Shown: piece by piece, positions 52,642-63,200 of the stretch
Layout of the letters: every line of letters starts with the position of its first letter
Position numbering within the stretch: the stretch's first letter is position 1
Assembly: GCF_022811525.1 (NCBI RefSeq)
Contig: NZ_CP063982.1
Coordinates: forward strand, 1,302,001-1,366,000
Direction of reading: 5' to 3'
Length of the DNA stretch: 64,000 nucleotides
DNA from: Orrella daihaiensis
GTDB taxonomy: Bacteria; Pseudomonadota; Gammaproteobacteria; Burkholderiales; Burkholderiaceae_B
Translations under genes and position numbers: made by a program
The notes under the pieces: model-generated
Databases searched by the model: none
Seen by the model: the letters and a program-made list of their open reading frames with translations, nothing else
Told to the model about the DNA's origin: nothing

Positions 52642-53396
52642 GATGGCGCTTCATCAGTCAGGCCGGTATCGTCATCATCGGAAAGAGTCTTGGCGCCAAT
52701 CTGTGCGTAGAGCGAATTCCGTAAAAACTCAACATCTTTAGCTTGTGCCCACTGTGGTGCACAAATCAACTCTTCAAGCTCGTCGATTAACTCCAGCCAT
52801 GGCATGCTGACCAATCCGTTGATGAATGAGCCGGTTGGAAAGGGGTAGGGTAGGCTTTCGATGAAACCTGGCAGCGGCATGTGCTTAACGGATAGGACAT
52901 GCAGGTCAAACAAATCTCGCGCTTTTTGTCGACCGCCGTCGAAGGAATCAGGCTCTTCGCCTTGACCATGCCGCGCAACTGTGCGCAGCTTGCGGTGATA
53001 AAGGCCCGGGATTTCTTCCGTTTGCACCGTCAACTCGCCAAAGGGCTTCGATACGCTCGGATAAAGCTCAAAATACGCATCCTCAATGAACGAGACTTTA
53101 AGCCGTTGACCTTCGAGAAACACATCGCCGTGCAATTGATTGGCTTTGTGATCGTCTTGCACCAGATCACGCGTCTCGAACGAAATGCCCGCCTGCTTAA
53201 TCGCAACAGCAAGATCCATCACCTTGAACCCATTCGGCAAGAAAAAATCAAGGTCGTAGGATATCCGGTGCTCTAGCCAGCAACGCGACAAGGCCGTACC
53301 ACCGCATAGCTTGGCACGCCCGAACTGTTCGTCATTCATTGACTGCAGACGGCTTAAAACGGTTTCTTGGAGAGCGTATAGGTCTATTTGCTGCAC
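52638..53396 (-). CDS. AbiEii/DUF1814-like nucleotidyltransferase (putative toxin)
   Basis: A ~252-residue protein. LCGGTALSRCWL and ISYDLDFFLP are the GG-x-DLD nucleotidyltransferase motif; LKVSFIEDAYFELYP holds the third acidic residue; GLYHRKLRTVARHG and GRQKARDLFDLHVLS contain the Lys/Asp residues typical of DUF1814. The GTG at 53396 follows AAGG at good spacing, so it is preferred over the TTG at 53447, which would read through a palindromic operator. Downstream partner: the winged-helix-like protein at 52036-52641. The order differs from the neighbouring AbiE pair. Confidence 0.78.
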   Translation of the reverse strand: MQQIDLYALQETVLSRLQSMNDEQFGRAKLCGGTALSRCWLEHRISYDLDFFLPNGFKVMDLAVAIKQAGISFETRDLVQDDHKANQLHGDVFLEGQRLKVSFIEDAYFELYPSVSKPFGELTVQTEEIPGLYHRKLRTVARHGQGEEPDSFDGGRQKARDLFDLHVLSVKHMPLPGFIESLPYPFPTGSFINGLVSMPWLELIDELEELICAPQWAQAKDVEFLRNSLYAQIGAKTLSDDDDTGLTDEAPS

Positions 53397-53422
53397 GGAA
53401 ACTACCTTACTAAAAATAAATT

Positions 53423-53436
53423 TGACATATATGTCA
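53423..53436. promoter_or_regulatory. Perfect 14-bp palindrome upstream of AbiEii-like gene
   Basis: TGACATATATGTCA, fully self-complementary, followed by a TATATTA stretch. It lies 27-40 bases before the preferred GTG start and is a likely operator/promoter for this module. Confidence 0.7.
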
Positions 53437-53715
53437 TATATTAACAAGAGTTAGTCATCCGCGCAGCATTCTTTGCAGTGGTCTCTTAGGCGTAGTTGTA
53501 TTTTGGTGGCAATTGCTCAGCGCAGCACTAAAAGCGGTTGGATGCTTGCCTACTCGTTCATCGCGCTAAGATTGTGGGTGCTTTGGAAACGTTCGGGACA
53601 GTTGGTTAGTTGGCTAGCGACTTGACACTCTGCATGGCGTCTTCGTTAGTATGTTTCGCGAACTACTCAGCATTCCCATTGCACCAATCAATATTCAAAA
53701 AACTGAGGGATAGAC

Positions 53716-54882
53716 ATGAACACACCGATGATCGTTGGCTGGGGCCACACCAAATTCGGCAAACACGATGCTGTTGAGATCGAAGAGCTGATTCGTGAGG
53801 CAGGGTTGGCGGCAATCGAATCGTCCGGGTTTGATGTCTCGGACATTGACGGTGTGTTCGTAGGCACATTTAACGGTGGCTTTGTGCCACAGGATTTTGC
53901 TGGGGCCATGGTGGGCGTGGCGATTCCTGAGTTGCGCCATGTACCAGCTGCTCGACTAGAAAACGCTTGCGCCACCGGGTCGGCCGCGATCTACACCGCG
54001 ATCGATGCGATTTTGGCGGGCCGTATGAAGCGGGTCTTGGTCGTTGGTTACGAGAAGATGAACACCTTGCCCAACGCGCAGATTGGCGAGGTGCTGCTTA
54101 AGTGCTCATACGTTAAGGAAGAGGCAGGTATTCCGGCGGGTTTTGCCGGGGTGTTTGGCGAAATCGCTGGGGCCTACTTTGAGAGGTATGGCGATCAGTC
54201 AGACGCCTTGGCGACCATTGCAGCGAAGAATCACAAGAACGGTGTCGACAATCCCTTTGCTCATTTGCAGCGCGACTTGGGATTTGAGTTTTGTCGCAAC
54301 GTGTCAGACAAAAATCCGATCGTGGCAGGCCCCTTGAAACGCTCGGACTGCTCCTTGGTCTCAGATGGGGCGGCAGCGGTCGTGATTTCGCTGGATCGCT
54401 CTAGCTCGGCCAAGGTGCCGGCGATCAAGTGGCTCTCGCGTACCCAAGTTAATGAGTGGTTGCCGATGAGCAGACGCGATCCGACTCGCTTTGAGGGGGC
54501 TGCCATGGCCTGGCAAAAGGGCCTGGCTGACGCGGGCATTGGATTAGGAGATTTGAACTTTGTGGAAACGCATGACTGCTTCACCATTGCTGAGATGCTG
54601 GAGTACGAGGCCATGGGGCTAGCGCCCCAAGGCCAAGGCGCCCGTGTGGCACTTGATGGCGTGACCGCTGCCGATGGCAAGCTGCCAGTCAATCGCTCGG
54701 GCGGCTTGAAGTCCAAGGGCCACCCGATTGGTGCCACCGGCGTGTCGATGCACGTGATGGCGGCCATGCAGCTAGCTGGCACGGCCGGCGCCATGCAACT
54801 GCCTGGCCCTGCGCGCGGTGCAGTGTTCAACATGGGTGGCACGTCAGTTGCCAATTACCTGAGTATCTTGCAGGCGGTCTAA
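53716..54882 (+). CDS. Thiolase (SCP-x/lipid-transfer type)
   Basis: A 388-residue thiolase-fold enzyme. The acylated Cys85 is in RLENACATGSAA; HDCFTIAEMLEYE supplies the His/Cys pair typical of the SCP2-thiolase branch; SGGLKSKGHPIGATG is the conserved His motif. The usual C-terminal C-x-G motif reads NMGGTS, as in thiolase-like proteins that cleave branched or aromatic acyl-CoAs. GAGGGAT precedes the ATG. It is followed one base later by an acyl-CoA synthetase gene, so the two probably degrade one carboxylic acid by activation and thiolysis. Substrate unknown. Confidence 0.85.
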   Translation: MNTPMIVGWGHTKFGKHDAVEIEELIREAGLAAIESSGFDVSDIDGVFVGTFNGGFVPQDFAGAMVGVAIPELRHVPAARLENACATGSAAIYTAIDAILAGRMKRVLVVGYEKMNTLPNAQIGEVLLKCSYVKEEAGIPAGFAGVFGEIAGAYFERYGDQSDALATIAAKNHKNGVDNPFAHLQRDLGFEFCRNVSDKNPIVAGPLKRSDCSLVSDGAAAVVISLDRSSSAKVPAIKWLSRTQVNEWLPMSRRDPTRFEGAAMAWQKGLADAGIGLGDLNFVETHDCFTIAEMLEYEAMGLAPQGQGARVALDGVTAADGKLPVNRSGGLKSKGHPIGATGVSMHVMAAMQLAGTAGAMQLPGPARGAVFNMGGTSVANYLSILQAV

Positions 54883-54883
54883 C

Positions 54884-56467
54884 ATGCATGCAGCACAAGT
54901 GATGAATTTGAGCCAATTACTGGCTCAAACAGCCAAGTTACATCCGGATCGCCCGGGGGTGATTCGCGGCAATGATGTTTGGACCTGGCGGGAAATAGAC
55001 AACCGCGTCAACGCCATGTGTCAGGCTTTGACTGATCTTGGGGTGGTTAAGGGGGATCGAATTCTCACGCAATCACGCAACTGTTTGCAGACCTTGGAGC
55101 TAGCCTGGGTGGCGTTTCGTCTGGGGTGCGTTTGGGTGCCAACCAACTTTCGGTTAACGCCAGATGAAGTGGCGTATCTCGGTGCTAGCAGTGGTGCCTC
55201 AGTCATGGTGTACGAGGATGTGTTTGCTGACCACGTGGATGCGGTCAAGCGCGAGTCAGGTGACGTAAGGTTGGTGATTGCTATCGGTGCGGCCAGAGTA
55301 GGTGAGCACAGCTATGAGGTGCTCGTTGATAAACACCTGGGCTGCGATTTTGCGCCGGCCGAAGTCTCGGAGAACGATCCCTGCTGGTTTTTTTACACGT
55401 CAGGCACGACTGGCAGACCCAAGGCGGGGGTGTTGACGCATGGCCAGATGGCGTTTGTGGTGACCAACCATCTCGCCGATCTGATTCCCGGTACCAATGA
55501 GTTTGACGTGTCTGCGGTCGTTGCGCCCCTGTCGCATGGTGCTGGTATCCACATGTTGTTGAATGTCGCTCGCGGGGCTGCCAATGTGCTCATGCCTTCA
55601 GAGAAACTCGACGCGCAGGTGTTCTGGCAGTTGGTAGAAAAACACCGGGTCACCAACGTGTTTACCGTGCCAACCATCGTGAAGGTGTTGGTTGAGCATC
55701 CTTCTGTGGATGAGTATGACCACAGCAGCCTTAAGTTCATGATCTATGCCGGCGCACCAATGTACCGGGCAGACCAGAAACTTGCCCTACAAAAGCTGGG
55801 CCGCGTGCTGGTGCAGTATTTCGGGTTGGGTGAGGTCACCGGGTGCATCACGGTGCTGCCGCCGCACATGCACTCGGCTAATGATGAGGATCCGAACGCC
55901 AATATCGGCTCATGCGGCAGACCACGCACGGGCATGGAAGTGGCGATTCTGGATAAAGACATGAAGCGACTTCCCACGGGTGAAGTCGGTGAGATTTGTG
56001 TGCGGGGCCCCGCGGTTTTATTGGGATATCACAACAATTCTGAGGCTACCGAGAAGGCGCTCAAGGGTGGTTGGTTCCACACGGGTGACTTGGGAAGGGT
56101 GGATGAGCGTGGATTGCTCTACATCACTGGCCGTGAGTCGGACATGTATATCTCGGGTGGATCAAACGTCTACCCGCGCGAGGTCGAAGAGGTGCTCTTA
56201 ACCCATCCGGCTGTGCTCGAGGTTGCGGTACTTGGTGTGCCAGATCCCAAATGGGGCGAGGTAGGGGTTGCTGTGGTGGTTAGGCGACCGGATGCTGAGG
56301 AGGTTACGCCTGAGCAACTTTTTGCGCATCTTGAAGGACGCTGTGCCAAATACCGCTGGCCACGTGAATTCTTTTTTTGGGAGTCTTTGCCAAAGTCAGG
56401 GTACGGCAAGATCACTAAAAAGGATGTGCGGGCGATGCTCGTGGAGCGAGGGGAGATTGGGGGGTAG
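54884..56467 (+). CDS. Acyl-CoA synthetase / AMP-dependent ligase
   Basis: A 527-residue class I adenylate-forming enzyme. YTSGTTGRPKAGVLTH (~residue 170) is the ATP-binding P-loop; FGLGEVTG is the A5 motif; GWFHTGDLGRVDERGLLYITGR carries the ATP-ribose Asp and hinge; PKSGYGKITKKDV has the adenylation Lys near the C-terminus. It activates a carboxylic acid to its CoA thioester. ATG 54884 starts one base after the thiolase stop; ATG 54902 would trim six residues. Chain length or aromatic preference cannot be read. Probably one operon with the thiolase. Confidence 0.88.
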   Translation: MHAAQVMNLSQLLAQTAKLHPDRPGVIRGNDVWTWREIDNRVNAMCQALTDLGVVKGDRILTQSRNCLQTLELAWVAFRLGCVWVPTNFRLTPDEVAYLGASSGASVMVYEDVFADHVDAVKRESGDVRLVIAIGAARVGEHSYEVLVDKHLGCDFAPAEVSENDPCWFFYTSGTTGRPKAGVLTHGQMAFVVTNHLADLIPGTNEFDVSAVVAPLSHGAGIHMLLNVARGAANVLMPSEKLDAQVFWQLVEKHRVTNVFTVPTIVKVLVEHPSVDEYDHSSLKFMIYAGAPMYRADQKLALQKLGRVLVQYFGLGEVTGCITVLPPHMHSANDEDPNANIGSCGRPRTGMEVAILDKDMKRLPTGEVGEICVRGPAVLLGYHNNSEATEKALKGGWFHTGDLGRVDERGLLYITGRESDMYISGGSNVYPREVEEVLLTHPAVLEVAVLGVPDPKWGEVGVAVVVRRPDAEEVTPEQLFAHLEGRCAKYRWPREFFFWESLPKSGYGKITKKDVRAMLVERGEIGG

Positions 56468-56596
56468 TGAGTCCGGATGAAAGCTTTCGGTTCTGGGTCG
56501 CGGTTGGCGGTGTTGGTGGTGTTGCTGATGTGTTTGGAAACTGTTCGGATATTCGATTTGATTTGTTAAGAGTTTTGGGTCAACTCGTCGCGCAAG

Positions 56597-57034
56597 CTAG
56601 CTGTTCGGTTTGAAGTCGAACACCAAACATCCGGCATCTTTGTCAAGCAACGGCCCGACAAAAGCTTTGAACGCGTGATGAACAGGGTCATAATGAGCCG
56701 GGTCACGAATGAATGGCTCACCGACGTAATAGTTTCGGTCACCTTCTGACCGAAACGTCACTATGTATCCTTGCTCGAAATCCAAACCGAAGGCTTCCTG
56801 GCTAATTTGGCTGCCGTATTCGATTGAGATGATGTAAGCACCCCCGTCACGCTTGGCATCGTTGAGCATGCTCAAGAAGCGCTGAGCAACTGATTGCTTG
56901 ATCGATTCAGGTATTCCGTCTTTGAATTTAAACAAAACGATGTGGCGGATGATTCCCACCCGATAATTGCTAGCGGTCAGGGATTCTGCGCGAGTATTTA
57001 ACTCGCCCGTGTTGATTGAGCGGGATTGGCTCAC
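56597..57034 (-). CDS. Dabb (stress-responsive A/B barrel) domain protein
   Basis: A 145-residue protein. IIRHIVLFKFKDGIPESIKQ, GLDFEQGYIVTFRSEGDRNYYV and DPAHYDPVHHAFKAFVGPLL are the Dabb ferredoxin-like alpha+beta barrel with its conserved His residues. Family members are small dimers, some acting as decarboxylases or cyclases, many of unknown role. The annotated GTG at 57034 adds ~26 residues before the domain; an internal GTG at VGIIRH would give the usual ~115-residue form. It follows the S53 protease gene by ten bases on the same strand. Confidence 0.78.
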   Translation of the reverse strand: MSQSRSINTGELNTRAESLTASNYRVGIIRHIVLFKFKDGIPESIKQSVAQRFLSMLNDAKRDGGAYIISIEYGSQISQEAFGLDFEQGYIVTFRSEGDRNYYVGEPFIRDPAHYDPVHHAFKAFVGPLLDKDAGCLVFDFKPNS

Positions 57035-57044
57035 TAAATATCCA

Positions 57045-59960
57045 TCAAACCAGCAGTCCCGCCCCAGCAGTCGAAGTGAAGTCCAACTGAATGATCAGGT
57101 CGTTGAAATCGAAGTCGCCACCACCATAAAGATCTTCCCAGCCCCAAGTATTTAGACCATAGTTACGCAGGTGTACAACTGATTGGCCGTCAACTTTTTC
57201 GTTGGCGGCAGCAAATCCGAAGAATGTGTTCTGACCATTTGTGAGTGTCATGGCGATGATATCCCCGGCATCAACGCCAGTGATCACTTCTTCTGTGTAT
57301 TGTCCGTAGCCAGGCCCCGAGATCGAATCCGACCCGCTTTGCGTTAAGTACGCCCGCCCTGAGGCAAGTTCGCCATATGCCGCGTCTCCCGGCTTGATGC
57401 CATCAATTGTTCCTAGTAGATCATCAACTCGGTAGAATGTAACTGACACGTCGTCGCCACCATTTTGTCGAGCTCTGACAATGACATCCTGATCATCTGC
57501 ACCCAAAGCAGTTGTCGCGATGGCAACCGGACGCGCCACGTTAACCGCGCCAGCATCGTCCGAGATAAAGCCCACAAAGCCATACGGCGACGTCATGCTC
57601 TCTAGCGGCGTTGTTGTGGTCTCACCGCTGATCGTGATGCTGACAGCGGTGTCTTGCTCAACGACAGTTTGATACATTTGGCCCAGTGAGTAGCCATCAA
57701 ACAGGGTCACTAGCTCAGCCGAGAAGTCAGGTTGGAGGACTTGTTGTGCTAACAGTGAGGTCCAGCCAAACCCTGTCGTTTGGTCGCCTGAGAATGCGAT
57801 CGATTGATCACCGATCGTGAAAGATAGCGTTTCGGCAGCTGGCAACCTTGGCTGGAAGATCAGACTTTGGGAAACCGGACTCACAAGGGTTTGCTGGTCA
57901 TTTGTTTCCAGAACCACCGGTTTGTCAGGGAAGTAGAGTTGACTGTGAGCGATCGTACTCAATGCTCGACTCAGCAGCACTCCGTTAGGGGAGCCTAGGC
58001 CGGTCGCATAGTCATAACCCCATGCTGCTTCATAACCATAGCCCGTGGGTGTGACAGCGATGGGATCACTGGCGTTGGTCGAGAATTTCCCGCCAAGCCG
58101 ATACGAGGTAGCGTTCGAACCGATCGTGATGTCGTTAAAAGACCCGGGTGAGACCGCGGAAGCCAAGTAGAGCAGGTCATTGGCATAGCCCAGATTAGGC
58201 AAGCCTTGGTTTAGAAAAATTGCATTGATCTGGGAAGCGAGTGCTGCCCACAGTGGTGACGCAGCACTGGTGCCCCCCACGAGCGCTGTACTGTTATTCG
58301 CGGAATCCAAAGTGATGTAATCAATATTGCTGCCTGCGCTGGCCACCACGTCAGGGACGCCTCGACCTACTTGTGGATTGGGTCCCACTGATAAGGGTTC
58401 AAGGCCATACGCCACCTGATAATTTGGTGTGCTTTGGCTAACATCAACCCCGCCGGCCCCAGCAAAGTTCTGAGTGTAGTCCTGAATCGAACCCGTTGTC
58501 CCAACCAGAAAGTTTTCGTTCCACAGAGTCTCGATAAAGAGATCGTTTTCAGATAACTGGTCCGTTGGACTCTTTAACCCTCCTGCCACGAGTAGCCAAA
58601 GGGCTTGTTTGTCGCCCGACTCGGCGAGCGCTACCAGATTTGGCTCAAAGGCCAAGGTCGGATCCTGTTGTGCTACCGCTAGGGTAGACAAGGAGGTGCC
58701 CCCAACGGCCACCATGTAAGGGCTGGTTTGTGACACTGAAACATTCACCAGGCCGTTTGCTCGATTCAGCGCGGATCCTTGGTCGCCAGCGGCAGCAAAT
58801 ACGCTTTGATTTCTTAGCGCTGCATCCACCCCAAGTTCTCTGAAAGCAGCAAGGAATGGCGAGTCAGGGCTCATGGCGTAGATCGTGCCGTAAGAAGTGG
58901 AGATGACCTCTGGGTCATAACTTGTGTCCCAGATCGCACTCTGCAAAGCAGTTAGTGCAGTGGCTGAGGCATTGCCCGTCGTGGCTGGATTCAGGCCTGA
59001 TCCCGTGTACACGCGAATATCGCTTGTCGGGTTGACAGAGGCAATGACAGAGATATCCAAGTCGCGCTCATCGTAGGCTGGGTTCCAGAGTTGTCCACTA
59101 GCGCCTTGGGTGGAGAGCGAACCCACCCAGGCTTGCTCTTGAGTGTCGTTGATGAACTTTTTCAGCATCGACTCAAGATTCCCCGGCGAGTCTATTGCAG
59201 AACCAATGCCGGGCTCAGTCAGTCCAATGAGGGCTGTTTGCACCGATTTTTTATTAGCCAGTGGGAAGTTATAGATATTGTTGGCAAACTCGTATGCAGT
59301 AGCGTAGTCGCTGCGCACGCTTGCACCATTTCCGATCGATTGCCATCCAGGGACGAGTTCCGCTTGAGCATCTCCTGCGAAATTTTGCGCCTCGACTCGT
59401 CTAAGGTCGAAGAAATCGGTGTCAAACCAGATCGCCGAGACGTCTAATTGCTCATCAACGGCCAGCGAACCATTCCAAAAGGGCAGGTCTGTGTCGGGGC
59501 CGTCAGGACTGTCGTATAGATAGAAGTCAGTCCCGAAGAGTTTTGCGAAGTCGCTGCCTGATTTCAACTCAACCCAAATCGAACGCGCCTGTGCCGAGGA
59601 AACATAGTTGCTGTTGGTTTGGTCTAGGACAGTTAAGCCCAGTGTGTCCTCTAGGTAGCTGCGGGCTAGATCAAAGTCTGTTTGGCTCGCGCCAAAATTA
59701 CTCCATAACTGACCGCTATCAGCTAGGCTTTTTAAGGTGGTTTGACGGGTAGCCCAATCCGAGTTCAGCAGGCTTTCAGGTGAGTTGGCCCTTGGCAGAA
59801 ACAGACCAACGTTGATGCCCAAGCCATCAGGGAACACGTTATCGAGCAGACGCACAAAAGACGGATCCAAGTTATAGGCAGTCACCACCGATGTTTCTGC
59901 TGTCAGCCCGTGGGAAGTTAAATCTAGAAACGTGGAATTCGGTAGGGTTTTGTATGGCAT
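57045..59960 (-). CDS. Sedolisin (S53) peptidase with DUF4114 C-terminal domain
   Basis: A 971-residue protein. The N-terminal part resembles the S53 activation domain (DLARSYLEDTLGLTV, AQARSIWVELKSGSDFAKLFG). The catalytic domain has Glu298 and Asp302 in DERDLDIS, oxyanion Asp393 in AAAGDQGS, and Ser565 in GGTSAASPLWAAL, followed by the calcium site region near FNDITIGSNA and YDYATGLGSP. The C-terminus holds a DUF4114 module (YGGGDFDFNDLIIQLDF, ~945-960). There is no Sec signal, and the acidic Gly/Asp-rich end suggests type I secretion. An acid-active extracellular endopeptidase is expected. The ATG at 59960 has a weak ribosome-binding site. Confidence 0.87.
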   Translation of the reverse strand: MPYKTLPNSTFLDLTSHGLTAETSVVTAYNLDPSFVRLLDNVFPDGLGINVGLFLPRANSPESLLNSDWATRQTTLKSLADSGQLWSNFGASQTDFDLARSYLEDTLGLTVLDQTNSNYVSSAQARSIWVELKSGSDFAKLFGTDFYLYDSPDGPDTDLPFWNGSLAVDEQLDVSAIWFDTDFFDLRRVEAQNFAGDAQAELVPGWQSIGNGASVRSDYATAYEFANNIYNFPLANKKSVQTALIGLTEPGIGSAIDSPGNLESMLKKFINDTQEQAWVGSLSTQGASGQLWNPAYDERDLDISVIASVNPTSDIRVYTGSGLNPATTGNASATALTALQSAIWDTSYDPEVISTSYGTIYAMSPDSPFLAAFRELGVDAALRNQSVFAAAGDQGSALNRANGLVNVSVSQTSPYMVAVGGTSLSTLAVAQQDPTLAFEPNLVALAESGDKQALWLLVAGGLKSPTDQLSENDLFIETLWNENFLVGTTGSIQDYTQNFAGAGGVDVSQSTPNYQVAYGLEPLSVGPNPQVGRGVPDVVASAGSNIDYITLDSANNSTALVGGTSAASPLWAALASQINAIFLNQGLPNLGYANDLLYLASAVSPGSFNDITIGSNATSYRLGGKFSTNASDPIAVTPTGYGYEAAWGYDYATGLGSPNGVLLSRALSTIAHSQLYFPDKPVVLETNDQQTLVSPVSQSLIFQPRLPAAETLSFTIGDQSIAFSGDQTTGFGWTSLLAQQVLQPDFSAELVTLFDGYSLGQMYQTVVEQDTAVSITISGETTTTPLESMTSPYGFVGFISDDAGAVNVARPVAIATTALGADDQDVIVRARQNGGDDVSVTFYRVDDLLGTIDGIKPGDAAYGELASGRAYLTQSGSDSISGPGYGQYTEEVITGVDAGDIIAMTLTNGQNTFFGFAAANEKVDGQSVVHLRNYGLNTWGWEDLYGGGDFDFNDLIIQLDFTSTAGAGLLV

Positions 59961-60216
59961 GTTTGCAGGCCCATGATCTTAGGAATATGTCGCTCTTGTA
60001 ACCCCTAAAGTTGAAGTTTTCAAGACTGCTTTAACAAACTTATCGGATGCCAATTGGTCTGGCACTTTCGCCCGCTATCATCGCTCTAGCACCAAGTTGG
60101 TGCCTTGGTTGTGCAAGCTCCACTCGATGATGTCTGAGTATTCGATCGGCTCGACCTCAGAGGGGCACTACCCCGGCTAAAATGCAACCATTGTTCACCT
60201 TTTGTGGTTGCTTGAC

Positions 60217-63200
60217 GTGTCTAACACTCTCACGCTTGCCGGTTCATCGGCGATTTCCCCGTTTCGTGCCCAGCAGTTACTCGATAAGTTTGCTGCGGCG
60301 AACCTACCGGTCGCTGCGGTGCAGGCATGCTTTGAGCATTACATCTGGAGCACTGAGCCACTGACGGGAGCTGAACGTGAGCGGGTCACGGCATTATTGG
60401 ACTACGGTGTCGCCTTGGATGCGCCGCTCGATGAGACAGATGCTCTGGTGTTGAGGGTCTTGCCACGTCTGGGTACGGTCTCACCCTGGGCCAGCAAAGC
60501 CACTGACATTGCGCACAACTGTGGCATGGGGTATGTCAAACGCATCGAGCGCGGGGTGCGGTATGTGCTGACGGTTAAGCGTGGCTTGTTGTCTAAGAAG
60601 AAGTTATCTGATGCTGAGTTAGCAGCGATTGCTGGTTTGCTGCATGACCGCATGACGCAAACCGTGGTCGACCAATCGTTTGATGTGTCGGTGCTGTTTG
60701 AAACCCGCCAGGGTAAGCCGGTGCAAACGGTAGATGTGCTGGGCGCTGGCAAGTCTGCACTGGAGGCTGCCAACGGTGACTGGGGTTTAGCGCTCTCAGA
60801 CGACGAGATTGAGTATCTGGTGGATTCGTTTGTGGGGCTTGGGCGCAACCCGACTGATGTCGAGCTCATGATGTTTGCCCAGGCTAACAGTGAACACTGC
60901 CGTCACAAGATTTTTAATGCGCAGTGGGTCATCGATGGCCAGACTCGCGACAAAACACTGTTTGGCATGATCCGCGAGACGCACGCTAAGCAACCACGCG
61001 GCACGGTGGTGGCGTATTCTGATAACGCGGCCATCATGCAAGGTGGACCTGCGGTGCGGTTTGAGCCAGAGGTGTGGGCCGGCGATGCTTGGGGCCCAAC
61101 GACCTATGGTCGTCGCGAAACGGTGGTGCATACCTTGATGAAGGTTGAGACCCATAATCATCCGACTGCAATCGCCCCATTTGAAGGGGCATCGACTGGC
61201 GCGGGTGGTGAGATTCGGGACGAGGGCGCCACTGGCAGGGGCTCCAAGCCCAAGGCGGGATTGACAGGCTTTACCGTCTCTCACTTGCGCTTTGAGGATG
61301 ACGTTCAGCCTTGGGAGGCCGACCATCATGGCATGCCAGAGCGGATTGCATCACCGTTGCAGATCATGATCGATGGGCCTTTGGGCGGTGCGGCCTTTAA
61401 CAATGAGTTTGGGCGTCCCAACATCCTGGGTTATTTCCGCAGCTTTGAGCAAAGCGGTGGCGGTTTGCGTTGGGGATATCACAAGCCCATCATGATCGCC
61501 GGTGGCTTGGGCAGCATCGATGATGGCTTGACCCACAAAGATCCGCTGCCACCGGGCGCATTGCTGATTCAGCTCGGTGGTCCGGGCCTGCGTATTGGCA
61601 TGGGAGGTGGTGCGGCCTCGAGCATGGGCGTGGGTGCCAATCAAGCCGAGTTGGATTTTGATTCGGTGCAAAGGGGCAATCCAGAGATTGAGCGGCGCTG
61701 CCAAGAAGTGATTGACCGTTGCTGGCAGTTGGGGCAGGACAACCCGATTATTGCGATTCACGATGTAGGTGCTGGCGGTCTATCGAACGCCTTTCCGGAA
61801 CTGGTCAATGACGCGGGTCGGGGTGCTATCTTTGATTTGCACCAAGTGCGACTCGAAGAGTCGGGCATGTCACCGGCCGAGATTTGGACTAATGAGAGCC
61901 AGGAGCGTTACGTGCTGGCGATTGCCCCGGAGGATTTGACGCGCTTTGCGGACATCGCGGCGCGTGAGCGTTGCCCGTTTGCCGTGATTGGCCATGCGAC
62001 TGAAGCGCGCCAGCTTAAAGTGACTTACGGTGAAGATGCGCCAGTTGATGTGCCCATGGATGTGATTCTGGGCAAGCCACCGAAGATGACGCGCGATGTG
62101 ACGCACGAATCACCCGTGTCTGAGGCCATGGACTTGACCGTGATTGATCTCGATGAGGCGGTTAATCGTGTGCTGCGTCACCCCACGGTGGCCAACAAGA
62201 CGTTTTTGATCACCATTGGTGACCGCACCGTCAGTGGTTTGGTCAGTCGTGACCAAATGGTTGGCCCTTGGCAGGTACCCGTGGCCGATTGCGCGGTGAC
62301 CTTGACAGACTACGATGGTGATCGTGGTGAAGTCATGGCCATGGGAGAGCGCACACCCTTAGCGATGTTCAATGGGCCCGCCTCAGCCCGCATGGCCATC
62401 ACCGAAGCGTTAACCAACCTGGTGGCCGCTGATGTGCAGTCCATTGAGGACATCAAACTGTCAGCCAACTGGATGGCAGCGTGTGGTTCACCTGGGCAAG
62501 ATGCGGTGCTGTTTGATACGGTGCAGGCTGCCAGTGAGTTCTGTCAGGAAGCAGGGCTGTCGATTCCGGTGGGCAAGGATTCGCTCTCCATGCGCACGCG
62601 CTGGCAAGCAGGTGACCAAACCAAAGAAGTGATTGCGCCGGTGTCGCTTATTGTGAGTGCATTTGCGCCAGTGGCTGACGTTAAAAAGACGGTTACGCCG
62701 CAGTTGCGTACCGATCTGGGTCCGACCACGCTGATTCTGGTGGATTTGGGCGAAGGGCGTCAACGAATGGCGGGCTCTGTATTGGCGCAAGTGGCAGGCC
62801 AGTTGGGCGAAGAAGTGCCTGATATGGCAAGCGCTGAGACATTGCGCAGTTTTTTTGCGACGATGCGTGCCTTAATTGACTCAGGCATCGTGCTGGCCTA
62901 CCACGACCGATCAGACGGGGGCTTGTTCACCACCCTTTGCGAGATGGCGTTTGCAGGTCACTGTGGCGTGTCAGTCAATCTGGACTTGCTGACCATAGAC
63001 CCCTATGCGGCTGATTGGGGCGACTTCAAGATTCGTCCTGAGCAGGTCGCTGTTCAGCGCAATGAGTTGACGTTAAAGGCACTCTTTAATGAAGAAGCTG
63101 GTGCCGTCATTCAAGTCCCGTCAGCGGAGCGCGATGCTGTCATGCAGGTGCTGCGTGGTGCGGGCTTGTCCAAGCACGCCCATGTGATTGGCATGCCGAA

